Of a stretch of 52,786 nucleotides of DNA, positions 16,251-23,828 are shown one piece after another. The position numbers and the translations under genes were made by a program. The notes under the pieces are model-generated. The model was not told the DNA's origin, did no database searches, and saw only the letters and a program-made list of their open reading frames with translations. The stretch spans positions 1 through 52,786 of the forward strand of contig LUCB01000009.1 of NCBI GenBank assembly GCA_001593865.1, in the 5' to 3' direction. Position 1 is the first letter of the stretch. The number at the start of each line of letters is the position of its first letter. Origin of the DNA: Candidatus Bathyarchaeota archaeon B24 (GTDB lineage: Archaea; Thermoproteota; CALKCG01; B24).

Positions 16251-16671
16251 TCTCCAGCACCTCCATGATCATCTCGGGTAGGAGCCTCAGGCTCATGTCG
16301 AGGCTTCTCGTGAAGAAGGGCTGAGGCGGGAAGCCTGGGTGGCTGACCCTTTTGGTGTATACGAGCTCTCCCTTGACCTCGAACCTTAGAACGCTGGCTT
16401 TTCTCGGGTATATCATATGAGGCTTAACCCCTTTAACAAGGTATGCTAGATAATCCGGTCCTCCGACCGTTACAACGTCGCCTACGGCCTCGACACGGAG
16501 CATCCTCTGAAGCTTACCGGTCCTCTGTGGGGCGGAGGACTTGAGAACCGCCTCGAACCTCGGAGCCCATCTCCTAGCGGCCTTAGCCCCTATGCCTGAA
16601 ACCGCCCTCCTGAGCCTCTCGATGAGCTCTAGGTTTGAAAACTGAACCTTAACCTCGAGCATATGGGTCAC
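16243..16671 (-). CDS. HK97 gp10-like neck / head-closure protein
   Basis: 142 residues. The helix IGAKAARRWAPRFEAVLKSSAP followed by QRTGKLQRMLRVE and the C-terminal VSHPGFPPQPFFTRSLDM are the hallmarks of HK97-gp10-like proteins, which lie between the head connector and the tail in many siphoviruses. ATG 16671; a second ATG at codon 4 is equally possible. The stop overlaps the tail terminator start. Confidence 0.75.
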   Translation of the reverse strand: MTHMLEVKVQFSNLELIERLRRAVSGIGAKAARRWAPRFEAVLKSSAPQRTGKLQRMLRVEAVGDVVTVGGPDYLAYLVKGVKPHMIYPRKASVLRFEVKGELVYTKRVSHPGFPPQPFFTRSLDMSLRLLPEMIMEVLENA

Positions 16672-16687
16672 CTGATGGAATTATCTC

Positions 16688-17281
16688 CTAGCCTGTCAGC
16701 GTCAGATGCCTCCTGTAGGGGTTAAGCGGTTTCTCTTTAGACAGCGTTAGAGCCGGGGGTTCGCTCCGTTCCCTCCGTAGCCACCCTAGGAGCTTGAGGA
16801 GGAAGACCGAGACCGTGTCTGTGGCCACGGCTTCGACGTCGCCGGGGGTCTGGGGGTAGCCGGCGGAGTACTCGACCCTGACAGACTGTCTCAGGGCTAG
16901 ACTCGGGGTTTCCTGGGTGAAGTAGAGCCTCCCGGTTTCAGATTCGACCACGTAGTCTACCGTAGCACGCCAATCCGGTTCATCGTCGCTACCCTTGTTG
17001 ACCTCCACTTTCGAGACTGAGAGCACAGGCGTGTAGGTTAGTTTGACGAAGCAGCCCAACCCATCCATCCTGACATCGGACCCCTTGAACGTCTCCGTCA
17101 GGAGGCATCCTCCGTCGAAGAAGCCCTGTGGGACACCGCAGTAGCCGTCTATGAGCCTAGACGCCTGCTCTATGAGCTTCGAAAGGTAGTTTTCGAAGCT
17201 CTCCTGGTCCTCAAACCCGAAGTCGTCGTAGTCTAGATTACCGATCCTACGCTTCACGTCTGAAACGGTTGTGTAACCCAT
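16688..17281 (-). CDS. Head-tail connector (gp6-like adaptor)
   Basis: 197 residues. The N-terminal TVSDVKRRIGNLDYDDFGF and FENYLSKLIEQASRLIDGYCG helices are the classic start of phage gp6/gp15-like adaptor proteins (a short helical bundle that stacks under the portal), followed by a beta-strand region and the VRVEYSAGYPQTPGDVEAV segment, also common in the family. GAGGTGGTGAAGC precedes the ATG. Position between the capsid and gp10-like genes agrees. Confidence 0.75.
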   Translation of the reverse strand: MGYTTVSDVKRRIGNLDYDDFGFEDQESFENYLSKLIEQASRLIDGYCGVPQGFFDGGCLLTETFKGSDVRMDGLGCFVKLTYTPVLSVSKVEVNKGSDDEPDWRATVDYVVESETGRLYFTQETPSLALRQSVRVEYSAGYPQTPGDVEAVATDTVSVFLLKLLGWLRRERSEPPALTLSKEKPLNPYRRHLTLTG

Positions 17282-17353
17282 GCTTCACCACCTCGGCGAG
17301 ATATGGTTTGAATAAAAACGAGGGGATGGGGGAGCCTAAGGGAGTGGGTGGGT

Positions 17354-18292
17354 TTAGACGGTTGCAGGGGTCTTTATCTCCACTATCGCGTTCTTGTCGA
17401 CTATGGCTACGGCGAACGTCAGGGAACCGGTTAGTTTGACCTTCCTGCTCACCGTGTCGCGTTCGGTCTCGATGAGGAGTTGCCTCTTCGGTGCGAAGAC
17501 CATGGCATCTCTATGGATGAGGTAGGCGCTGAGGTAGTGGTTGGTCGTGTCCCACTCAGGCATGTAGCCTGATACGGCGACCCTCACGCCGAAGAGCTCG
17601 ACCACCCTACCCTCCCTAGCCACGTCCGGCCTGGCGTATACGAGGGCTTGATTCTCGACCAAGCCTTTAAGTAGGTTTTCATACATTCCCGGAGAGACCA
17701 CGAGTAGACAGCTTCCGGGGTCCACGGCTTTCCCGTTCTGCTCCAGCTTGCCTATGGCGTCTATTATCCATCCGGCGTCGAAGCTCACGGATTCACCGGA
17801 CTTGTCGAGCTCAGGTATGGTGTCGTCTGCGATCAGCGTGTCGAGTATGTATCTGTCGACCGCCCTTAGAGCCGCGTCGCTGAACCTGGCCTCAAGCTCA
17901 GAGAGCAGGTCTTCGCTGAGCTTCTCGATGTCTGCGTACGGTATCTCCGTGTAAGCGGCTGCCTCCTTTATGCTCGCCTGAACCGTCCCGTAGAGGTTCG
18001 TCTTAGGCGTCAACGAGCCGCCGACCTCGGAGAGGACATCCATCTCGAACGGCGCGACGTAGGGTATGTTAACCGTCTCACCGGGCTTTCCAGATAGGAT
18101 GCTTGAGCGCCTTATGAAGCTCGATATCCTAGCCGAGGGCTTCTCCGGATAGCTCAACGGCGCCTCCCACTGCTCCCTTAAGACCCCTCTCTTAAGCGAT
18201 TCGAGGAACCTTCGCCTATCCTCGGCTAAGGGGTCTTTAGACTCCTCCACTATACCCTTAGGCTCCGTCTCATAATCCACCTTACTAGACAT
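17354..18292 (-). CDS. Major capsid protein from an internal start (candidate)
   Basis: Inside the fusion gene, ATG at 18292 (codon 319) is preceded by GGAGGT at 18303-18308, ten bases upstream, where the protein sequence (REEVKGN) is a linker of no obvious importance. Starting there gives a 312-residue product (MSSKVDYETEPKG onward), the expected size of an HK97-fold coat protein including a short N-terminal delta-like region. Capsid subunits are needed in hundreds of copies and protease in few, so nested translation would solve the stoichiometry. Read from sequence; expression not shown. Confidence 0.5.
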   Translation of the reverse strand: MSSKVDYETEPKGIVEESKDPLAEDRRRFLESLKRGVLREQWEAPLSYPEKPSARISSFIRRSSILSGKPGETVNIPYVAPFEMDVLSEVGGSLTPKTNLYGTVQASIKEAAAYTEIPYADIEKLSEDLLSELEARFSDAALRAVDRYILDTLIADDTIPELDKSGESVSFDAGWIIDAIGKLEQNGKAVDPGSCLLVVSPGMYENLLKGLVENQALVYARPDVAREGRVVELFGVRVAVSGYMPEWDTTNHYLSAYLIHRDAMVFAPKRQLLIETERDTVSRKVKLTGSLTFAVAIVDKNAIVEIKTPATV

Positions 18293-19246
18293 ATTTCCCT
18301 TTACCTCCTCTCTAAGGTCCCCAGCGCTTGAAGGCTCGACACCCTGAGGCTGGGGTTCAGGGGTCATCGCTCCGAGCCGGGATAGAGACTCTTCGAACCT
18401 AGGCGGCTCCCTGCCGAAGTCTTGGTAGTGGGCTGCGAGGTGGCTGTATACCGCTCTTCGGTCTTCGGCGGGTATGTCGACTCCGCCTCTAGCTCCGAGT
18501 AGGGAGGCCATGGCGGCTACGACTCCACGCCAAACCGTTACGAGCCGGCCGTCGACGACGTCGTGGTGCGGTAGCTTGTATGAATCGAACGACTCTGGGT
18601 CGGATTCGTCGAACCAGGCGAAGGCCTGTCTATACCTCCGCCAGTCGACCTTGTCCCTGTCCCCTGACCCGTCTGAGCTAGCCCATCTACGTATACGCAT
18701 CCTAGCGGCTTCAGCGTCCCACTCCCTATCCTCGTCGGCTAACGGGTACTTCCTGTAGCCTACAGCACCCTCCTCTACGGGCTTCGAGAGCCGTTCGACG
18801 ACCTCGATCGACGTCTCTGGAACACCTGGAACCGCTACCAGAGAGAGCTCCCTGAACTCGATCCCCTTGGGAAGTTTTCCGTCGACCGGTTCGATAACCT
18901 CGTAGTCTAGGGCTACCGAGACCTTCCTTATCAGGCCGAGCCTTATCTTATCCGCGGTCTCCTCGTCGTATATCTCCGCGAGGTACATGATGGCCTTCTG
19001 TTCCTCGTCCCACCATGCGTCTACGACCTTTCCGACCGCTCTGTCGGCCGAGACGTGTTCGTAGTAGACAGGCTTACCCTTGAGGGTTTCAGCCGCCCTT
19101 TTAAGCTCCTCCTCGACGTAGACGTTCAGGTTTCTGGAAACGCCGGCTTTGAGGGCTACTCCCTTGATCCTCAGGACAGGCTTCTGGGAGACCGCCTCTA
19201 GGATGTCTTCCACCAGTCTGAGCTTCACGGCGACCACCGTGAGCAT
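17354..19246 (-). CDS. Prohead protease fused to HK97-fold major capsid protein
   Basis: 630 residues in three parts. Residues about 5-155 look like a prohead protease (GKPVYYEHVSADRAVGKVVD, IRKVSVALDYEV, FRELSLVAVPGVPETSIEVVE). Residues about 170-285 hold a WRRYRQAFAWFDES, KLPHHDVVDGRLV, YSHLAAHYQDFGREPP module common in phage protease proteins. From about 319 on comes an HK97-type coat protein (SFIRRSSILSGKPGETVNIPY, ALRAVDRYILDTLI, LLVVSPGMYENLLKGL, VVELFGVRVAVSGYMPEW). In most phages these are separate genes. An internal start may also make free capsid protein. Confidence 0.85.
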   Translation of the reverse strand: MLTVVAVKLRLVEDILEAVSQKPVLRIKGVALKAGVSRNLNVYVEEELKRAAETLKGKPVYYEHVSADRAVGKVVDAWWDEEQKAIMYLAEIYDEETADKIRLGLIRKVSVALDYEVIEPVDGKLPKGIEFRELSLVAVPGVPETSIEVVERLSKPVEEGAVGYRKYPLADEDREWDAEAARMRIRRWASSDGSGDRDKVDWRRYRQAFAWFDESDPESFDSYKLPHHDVVDGRLVTVWRGVVAAMASLLGARGGVDIPAEDRRAVYSHLAAHYQDFGREPPRFEESLSRLGAMTPEPQPQGVEPSSAGDLREEVKGNMSSKVDYETEPKGIVEESKDPLAEDRRRFLESLKRGVLREQWEAPLSYPEKPSARISSFIRRSSILSGKPGETVNIPYVAPFEMDVLSEVGGSLTPKTNLYGTVQASIKEAAAYTEIPYADIEKLSEDLLSELEARFSDAALRAVDRYILDTLIADDTIPELDKSGESVSFDAGWIIDAIGKLEQNGKAVDPGSCLLVVSPGMYENLLKGLVENQALVYARPDVAREGRVVELFGVRVAVSGYMPEWDTTNHYLSAYLIHRDAMVFAPKRQLLIETERDTVSRKVKLTGSLTFAVAIVDKNAIVEIKTPATV

Positions 19247-19250
19247 GAAT

Positions 19251-20357
19251 CTAGACCTCTAGGGGGAACCCGAGCTTAGCGAGCCAACGCCTAGCCTCCG
19301 AGGGGTCGAGTATTCCGCTTTTAACCAGACCGCCTACGTCGGCTAGAGATACGTCCTCGAGCCTAGACTTAGGAGACCCCCAGTTGAGCCTAGGAACCTC
19401 TTTCAACCCCTCGGCCTCTACGAGAGGCTTGAATACCTCGGCCTCTACCTTACGCTTCAGATACCTTTGGATCCCCATGACCCTCCGCTCGACCGTTTCG
19501 AGCATGGTCCTGGCCGAAGCCTCGGTTGCGTTACGTAGCCAGCTTAGAAGCGGGGCTTGAAGACCCTCGAACACCTGTCTGTCCAGGTATTCGTAGAAGA
19601 ACTCGAACCTCGCACGCGGGTCGACGGTCAACGGCTTGAAGTCTACCTCGCCTGTGAGTATTATATCCTCGTCGGGTCTCAGGGTTTCGAGAACTGCTTG
19701 AAGCTGCTGGAGGGCGTTTCTATTCGGAGCCCTCCATATTACCTTGGGCGCCGCATACCTAGAAAGGATCTTCTCCATGTTCTCGACAGCCTTTCTCTTG
19801 GCTTTGAGGAAACCTAGGACGGGTGTCAGCATGCTGGTTCCGTAGGCGGAGTTCCCGACGGGGTTATGCTTCAGGTGGAGGATCTCCTCAGGCTTGAAGC
19901 TCACGCTCGTGGCTCCATCCCTTTGGACGAAGCGTAGGACCCTTCCATGCCTATCCCTCTCGACCCTCACGGTTTTAGACGGCAACAGGTTCAGCCCTAC
20001 GAGCCGCCCGTCGGGTTTACGATAGACCTTCTCGACGTAGGCGTCTCCGTAGATGAGCATATTCCTCACCGCCTCCCTAAGCAATTCATCCATGTTCACC
20101 GTTTCCGCGAACCCGTCGACGAGCTCCTTGGCCCTCTGGTCTTCAGCCGTCGTGTAGTATCCTCCCCCCACCGTCAGCTCGACGTAGAGGTCGACTGCTG
20201 CGTGGGCTACCGGGTCGGTTAGGTAGTACTTCTCAAGCTCCTCTAGGCTGGCCCCTTTCCTGGCTTCGTATCTGAATATCGATAGGGCTGTTTGGACTAT
20301 TCCCTTTGGAGCCGCCGTCTCCCTCAGCTTCTCCCAGAGTCTACCGATAAGGCTCAT
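19251..20357 (-). CDS. Portal protein (HK97/SPP1-like)
   Basis: 368 residues. LEELEKYYLTDPVAHAAVDLYVE, LLREAVRNMLIYGDAYVEKVYR, LNLLPSKTVRV and FKPEEILHLKHNPVGNSAYG are typical portal blocks; the C-terminal helices (WLRNATEASARTMLE, IQRYLKRKVEAEVFKPLVE) form the stem and crown region. It forms the dodecameric gate through which DNA is packaged. It starts in a four-base overlap with the terminase gene and stops five bases before the capsid fusion gene. Confidence 0.88.
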   Translation of the reverse strand: MSLIGRLWEKLRETAAPKGIVQTALSIFRYEARKGASLEELEKYYLTDPVAHAAVDLYVELTVGGGYYTTAEDQRAKELVDGFAETVNMDELLREAVRNMLIYGDAYVEKVYRKPDGRLVGLNLLPSKTVRVERDRHGRVLRFVQRDGATSVSFKPEEILHLKHNPVGNSAYGTSMLTPVLGFLKAKRKAVENMEKILSRYAAPKVIWRAPNRNALQQLQAVLETLRPDEDIILTGEVDFKPLTVDPRARFEFFYEYLDRQVFEGLQAPLLSWLRNATEASARTMLETVERRVMGIQRYLKRKVEAEVFKPLVEAEGLKEVPRLNWGSPKSRLEDVSLADVGGLVKSGILDPSEARRWLAKLGFPLEV

Positions 20358-21667
20358 AGCACACGTCTCCCCTTGGTTACCGCGAAACCGGGTTTACGGG
20401 AAGCGTAGACCGCTAGGGCGAGAGCCCAGAGGCGGTCGTCGTGCGTCCCCTCGGGGTGGGTGAACGTGATGTATCCGGACTTTGAGAGCTCGAACTTCTC
20501 GACGTTCAGCTCGTGGAGGAGCATCCTATCGTATGGGTATCTGAGCATCCCCCTCGCCATCACGGTCTTCAGGTAGGTCATTATCTGCTCCTTCGTCTTC
20601 ACGGTCAAGACGACCCCCTCGGCGGGGAGCCCCACGTTCAAGGCGTCCTCGACGACGTACTCGCCTACCCCGGTCTGGTCTATGAGTATCCCGTTGACCC
20701 CTTCGAGCGTGTCGCAGAGCCCCTTGAGGTATCCTATCACGCTGGCGTAGGGGGTTTCGAGCGGGAACCTCTTGAGGTGTATGAGCCTCAACACGCCGTC
20801 CTCGTCTTCGCTCAGGACGGCTACGGCGCTGTGGTCCCTGCGCTTGCCTAGGTCTACGCCTATCCAGAAGCTTCCTGAGAGCCTGGTCCCGTAGTCCACG
20901 TATTCGAGGCCTCCGTCTACGCACCTGGCGATCAGGTCTTGGGGGAGCCAGCTGTCTAGGTCTGGGATGAACTGGCACTCGTACTCTATCCTGAACTGCT
21001 GGGGGTTGCTCTCCATCAGCGCCTTGAGGTCTGTCTCGACGAAGCTTCTGGAGTAGAGGCCTTCCTCGACGGCGTCCCGCCATGTGGCGACGTGGTGGCT
21101 CCACCCCGGGCTGTGGCAGAACCTGTAGAACATGGTGTCCCTACCCCATGGTGTGCTGGAGACGATGAGCCAGCCGTCGGTCGTCGAAAGCATCGGTAGA
21201 AGGATGTTCACAAACAGCTTCTCGTCGTCGGGGATGAACGCAGCCTCGTCCACGAGGATCATATCTGCGGTGAAGCCTCTGATCCTGTCGCCGCTTGCCG
21301 CGGAGAGAAGTATGATCCGGCTGCCGTTGCGGAAGTAGAACTGAAGCTTCTGGATCTTCTTGCACCATGCTTTCCGCAGCCGACCTGGAAGCCGGTTTAG
21401 GGATTCGGCGACCTTGTCTCCTAGGTTGAGCACTTGCCGGTAAACGGGTGAGAGGATGAGCGTCGTCGACCGTGGGTGGGTGAGGGCGAAGTGAACCGCC
21501 TTATGGGCGAGGCATGTGCTCTTACCGGTTTGACGGGCGAATAAAACAGTTATCCGCTTGCTTTGGTCTTTCAAGAGTCTTTCTTGGAAGCTCGTCGGGT
21601 TGAATCCAAGCAGATACCTGCAGAACCGGACAGGGTCTTCGAGGACCCACTCGAGTTTCTTGATCAA
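20354..21667 (-). CDS. Terminase large subunit
   Basis: 437 residues. ATPase: Walker A-like FARQTGKST, Walker B MILVDEAAF, coupling motif LIVSSTPWGRDTMFY. Nuclease: WIGVDLGKRRDHSAVAVL with the first metal-binding Asp, later GILIDQTGVGE and a final THDDRLWALALAVYA carrying the closing acidic pair. All catalytic landmarks are present, so the motor looks intact. It pumps DNA into the capsid. It overlaps portal and the small gene upstream by four bases each. Confidence 0.92.
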   Translation of the reverse strand: MIKKLEWVLEDPVRFCRYLLGFNPTSFQERLLKDQSKRITVLFARQTGKSTCLAHKAVHFALTHPRSTTLILSPVYRQVLNLGDKVAESLNRLPGRLRKAWCKKIQKLQFYFRNGSRIILLSAASGDRIRGFTADMILVDEAAFIPDDEKLFVNILLPMLSTTDGWLIVSSTPWGRDTMFYRFCHSPGWSHHVATWRDAVEEGLYSRSFVETDLKALMESNPQQFRIEYECQFIPDLDSWLPQDLIARCVDGGLEYVDYGTRLSGSFWIGVDLGKRRDHSAVAVLSEDEDGVLRLIHLKRFPLETPYASVIGYLKGLCDTLEGVNGILIDQTGVGEYVVEDALNVGLPAEGVVLTVKTKEQIMTYLKTVMARGMLRYPYDRMLLHELNVEKFELSKSGYITFTHPEGTHDDRLWALALAVYASRKPGFAVTKGRRVL

Positions 21668-21951
21668 CGCGGATCCCTTATGGCCACTTGAATACGGGTC
21701 GCCACCTTCTCAGGCAGCTTACGTATAAGCTGTATAAGCTCGTCTTCAGACTCGGCTTCAGGCATCTTCTCTAGCAGGTCTGCCAGAGCCGTGATGTACA
21801 TTCGAAGCTCACGGAGAAACCGTGCCTTTCTTTTCCAGTTGTCGGCTCTTCTAACCTCTTCCCGCAGCCTGTTTATCTCCGCTAGAAGCGTATCTATGCA
21901 TAGGTTGAAAAGCTCATCCCGGTTGAATTTGATTTTGAACATCTCGATCAC
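21664..21951 (-). CDS. Small helical protein upstream of terminase (possible small terminase)
   Basis: 95 residues, almost entirely helical (LLAEINRLREEVRRADNWKRKARFLREL, ITALADLLEKMPEAESEDELIQLIRKLPEKV). Position directly before the large terminase and the coiled-coil character suggest the DNA-recognition small subunit, but no helix-turn-helix is plain. A TATA box at 21964-21974 predicts transcription start near 21944, making either GTG 21951 or ATG 21942 the first codon of an almost leaderless message. Confidence 0.5.
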   Translation of the reverse strand: MIEMFKIKFNRDELFNLCIDTLLAEINRLREEVRRADNWKRKARFLRELRMYITALADLLEKMPEAESEDELIQLIRKLPEKVATRIQVAIRDPR

Positions 21952-21963
21952 GGGGAATTTTTT

Positions 21964-21974
21964 GTTTATAAATT
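21964..21974 (-). promoter_or_regulatory. TATA box for the terminase-capsid-tail operon
   Basis: On the minus strand AATTTATAAAC is a close match to the archaeal TATA consensus, in the one AT-rich gap of this half of the cassette (21952-21992). The expected start, about 25 bases on, coincides with the first codons of the gene at 21951. It could drive the whole packaging-head-tail set up to the island. Confidence 0.6.
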
Positions 21975-21992
21975 GGTGAATAGAATTGTTCG

Positions 21993-22196
21993 TTAACGAG
22001 CTTTTCTGTGTAGGAGTATTCTCTTAACCTCGTCCTTGACGACTTGCTTGATTAGCTGTTTGACCTCTTCGGTCAGTATCCCGCTGTTTATCTGGGCTAG
22101 TATCTTGGTCTTCATCTCCTCTAGGGTTTTAAGCTCGTCCGAGATGTCTACGCCGAAGGCCTTCCAGATCATCCGCTGCTTCTCGCCTTCGCTCAT
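21993..22196 (-). CDS. Small charged helical protein, unknown
   Basis: 67 residues with no recognised family. It is rich in Lys and Glu and helical throughout (DELKTLEEMKTKILAQINSG, EEVKQLIKQVVKDEVKRILL). The ATG overlaps the stop of the transglutaminase-like gene by four bases, so it is real and co-translated. A scaffold, terminase accessory or regulator are all possible. Confidence 0.55.
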   Translation of the reverse strand: MSEGEKQRMIWKAFGVDISDELKTLEEMKTKILAQINSGILTEEVKQLIKQVVKDEVKRILLHRKAR

Positions 22197-22846
22197 AGCT
22201 CCACCTTCCCGAGTAGCCTAGCCATCTGCATCCTATACCTATCCATAAGCCGCTCGTCTACCCAGAGCCTAGCCTCGTCGAACCTAGCTATCTCCAGGTA
22301 GCCGATCCCCAATCTTTCCGAAGCCTCCTCAAGCGGTATGAGGGGTGGCCGGCCCCTGTGGATCGTCGTCTCCATAAGGAGCCACCTATCCCCCGGCTTC
22401 ACGACCGTCCAGGCGTGCCCGTAGAAGCCCTCACCCGCCTCGACTACCCCGAGGACCGTGTACGCCTCCAACCCCAACACCCTGAGCAGCGTCGTGCATA
22501 GGTTGCTCGTGTCCGCGCATAGGCCATACCCGAGCTTGAGAACCTGGCTAGGCAGAAGCCACGCGTAGGGTTGGCTGTAGGTAGCTAGGTAAAGCTTGAA
22601 TAACCCTATGCTCAGCCATGGATAGGCCTTCACCTCGAAACCCGCCGCCGGGGAGCCGTCCGACGTGAGCGGGTACTTAACGTTTCTGACGTTAAACCTG
22701 TAGACAGACCTAGCCGTTTCGATAGGCGTCCTACGTCTAAGCCTCTCGGCTAAGGCCCTAACCTCTCCGCTCGAGACCTCTATGAAGGACCGGACGTCTC
22801 GGCGGACGCCTAGGATGCCTGTAGCCATGAGCCGCGAAGCCATCAC
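22193..22846 (-). CDS. Transglutaminase-like cysteine protease
   Basis: 217 residues with a papain/transglutaminase-type triad in the expected order: Cys110 in LGYGLCADTSNLC, His144 in GFYGHAWTVV, and an acidic residue at about 159 in LLMETT. The YPLTSDGSPA region upstream resembles the substrate groove of this superfamily. In archaeal viruses such enzymes can open cell-surface protein or pseudomurein cross-links, so a lysis or entry role next to the two-helix membrane protein is plausible but inferred. No signal peptide. Confidence 0.7.
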   Translation of the reverse strand: MMASRLMATGILGVRRDVRSFIEVSSGEVRALAERLRRRTPIETARSVYRFNVRNVKYPLTSDGSPAAGFEVKAYPWLSIGLFKLYLATYSQPYAWLLPSQVLKLGYGLCADTSNLCTTLLRVLGLEAYTVLGVVEAGEGFYGHAWTVVKPGDRWLLMETTIHRGRPPLIPLEEASERLGIGYLEIARFDEARLWVDERLMDRYRMQMARLLGKVEL

Positions 22847-23046
22847 CCGACCCTCCTGGAGCCGAAGTAGAACCCGACTATGAGGGCTACCATGGGTAGA
22901 AGCTTATCAGAAGCCTCAAGCCTACCATAGGCTAGAAGCTCTATGACCGAGAGAGCCGCGAACAGGACTATGAGCGTGAGGGCTATAAGCCCCCTATAGT
23001 CCTCCCTCCTCAGACCGGTCTCAGGCTTGTTACCCTCCTTCTCCAT
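22843..23046 (-). CDS. Small two-helix membrane protein (holin-like candidate)
   Basis: 67 residues: a polar N-terminus, helix LIALTLIVLFAALSVIELLAYG, a short charged loop (RLEASDK), helix LPMVALIVGFYFGSRR and a basic end. The hairpin topology, length and pairing with a peptidase-like gene in a four-base overlap are what one expects of a holin. There is no sequence signature that proves it. Confidence 0.55.
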   Translation of the reverse strand: MEKEGNKPETGLRREDYRGLIALTLIVLFAALSVIELLAYGRLEASDKLLPMVALIVGFYFGSRRVG

Positions 23047-23245
23047 CGCCTAAACCACCGGCTAGAAGCGGGTTGACATATCTGCTTGAGACCAAAACCT
23101 CGCCCTGGACGAACGGAGACAACTGAGCCGGTAGCACAAGCTCACACCGCTCCCTATCGTACACAGCCGTCTCCAGGGCGGCCTTCAGAAACCTCCAACG
23201 TCTCAAACGTCTAGAGCGGGAAGCCCTACTACGCCTATGAGGCAT
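23030..23245 (-). CDS. Small basic protein, first gene of the cassette
   Basis: 71 residues, unknown family. The N-terminus is extremely basic (PHRRSRASRSRRLRRWRF), which suggests nucleic-acid or membrane-surface binding; the rest is a moderately hydrophobic tail ending in glycine-rich sequence. ATG 23245 has GAGAGGTG about seven bases upstream and overlaps the next gene by 17 bases. It lies about 90 bases downstream of the predicted transcription start. Confidence 0.5.
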   Translation of the reverse strand: MPHRRSRASRSRRLRRWRFLKAALETAVYDRERCELVLPAQLSPFVQGEVLVSSRYVNPLLAGGLGDGEGG

Positions 23246-23298
23246 AAGAAGACACCTCTCGTGTTGAAACCCTATTTTAGAAGCTAGACGCCACTCAA

Positions 23299-23321
23299 CC
23301 CCACCCTTCGGAGGGGCGGGG
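23299..23321 (-). other. Stable GC hairpin in the leader of the cassette
   Basis: CCCCACCC (23299-23306) and GGGCGGGG (23314-23321) on the plus strand pair over eight positions (one G-T) around a seven-base loop. It falls in the about 90-base untranslated leader predicted for the first viral-cassette transcript. No T-run follows on the minus strand, so it is not a simple terminator; an mRNA stability or attenuation role is possible. Confidence 0.4.
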
Positions 23322-23360
23322 AGGCGGCGGAAGCGTTCGGACTATAGTGTAGTGTTCCCA

Positions 23361-23398
23361 AAATATAAGTTTTACGGTTTACGTAAAACGTAAACCGT
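23361..23398 (-). promoter_or_regulatory. Cassette promoter with adjoining 11-bp palindromic operator
   Basis: On the minus strand CTTATATTT (23361-23369) is a good TATA box for the first genes of the cassette. Four bases upstream lies a perfect inverted repeat: ACGGTTTACGT (23374-23384), spacer AAA, ACGTAAACCGT (23388-23398). It covers where TFB would contact the DNA, so a dimeric regulator bound here could block or help initiation. No candidate regulator gene is in the cassette. Confidence 0.6.
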
Positions 23399-23478
23399 TA
23401 TTCACGAGGAAGAAGTCTTAGACCGACTGAGGGGTTTAGGACCTTGAAAGCTTACACCAAGAACATCAAATTATCATT

Positions 23479-23828
23479 CTAGCAACCGAGTTTACATCGT
23501 TTCTTAAGCTCGGACTCTAACATCTCCAAGAATTCTTTTAGGGAAATACTGCGTATCGGCACATGCTCCTCCGTTCTTCCGAATGGATGAAGATGCCATC
23601 CTATACGTATGTTGTTTGCTCCGAAGAGTCTACACCCATCCTCTATGTATGCGAATGAAGTCACACCTTTTAACAGGTTATCAGGTTATAATATACATCT
23701 ACAAAAGAGTCGTTAAGATGAAGTCGTATTCGCAACCTTCCTTTAAACCGCTTAACCTCTACGTCTCTTATCCATGAAAAACGGCTTGAAATCTGCAAGA
23801 CCTCATCTATCAGCTCATCTAGCCCCAT
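23479..23828 (-). pseudogene. Frameshifted TumE/DUF6516-like toxin gene
   Basis: From ATG 23828 the frame encodes MGLDELIDEVLQISSR, then KRFKGRLRIRLHLNDSFVDV and YYNLIT, and hits TAA. The -1 frame continues it: GVTSFAYIEDGCRLFGANN, IRIGWHLHPFGRTEEHVPI and SLKEFLEMLESEL, ending at TAG 23479. The total length is 350 bases, one short of a whole number of codons. The joined protein of about 116 residues resembles the TumE/DUF6516 group, toxins with a His-rich C-terminal half. Its start overlaps the end of the upstream antitoxin-like gene by 14 bases. Family placement is tentative. Confidence 0.6.

Larger units (their letters stand above)
6315..23400 (-). mobile_element. Head-tail virus structural cassette: defective provirus or GTA-like element
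   Basis: About 17 kb, nearly all on the minus strand, in canonical tailed-virus order: terminase, portal, protease-capsid, connector, neck, tail terminator, tail tube, frameshifted tail chaperone, tape measure, hub, baseplate, fibre. Host genes flank both sides, so it is integrated. I found no integrase, recombinase, replication protein or repressor, and no direct repeat that could be an attachment site, so the ends are estimates: the left edge lies just beyond the fibre stop and the right edge just beyond the promoter palindrome. A three-gene island on mixed strands sits at 11515-14775. Confidence 0.85.

Noticed and set aside
20526-21104. 192-codon alternative frame within the terminase gene
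   Set aside because: Arg/Pro-rich product typical of an off-frame reading in GC-rich DNA; the terminase frame has all catalytic motifs.
6292-23480. Attachment-site direct repeats at the ends of the viral cassette
   Set aside because: Comparison of the two edges by eye gave no shared run longer than about eight bases, and no tRNA borders the element.
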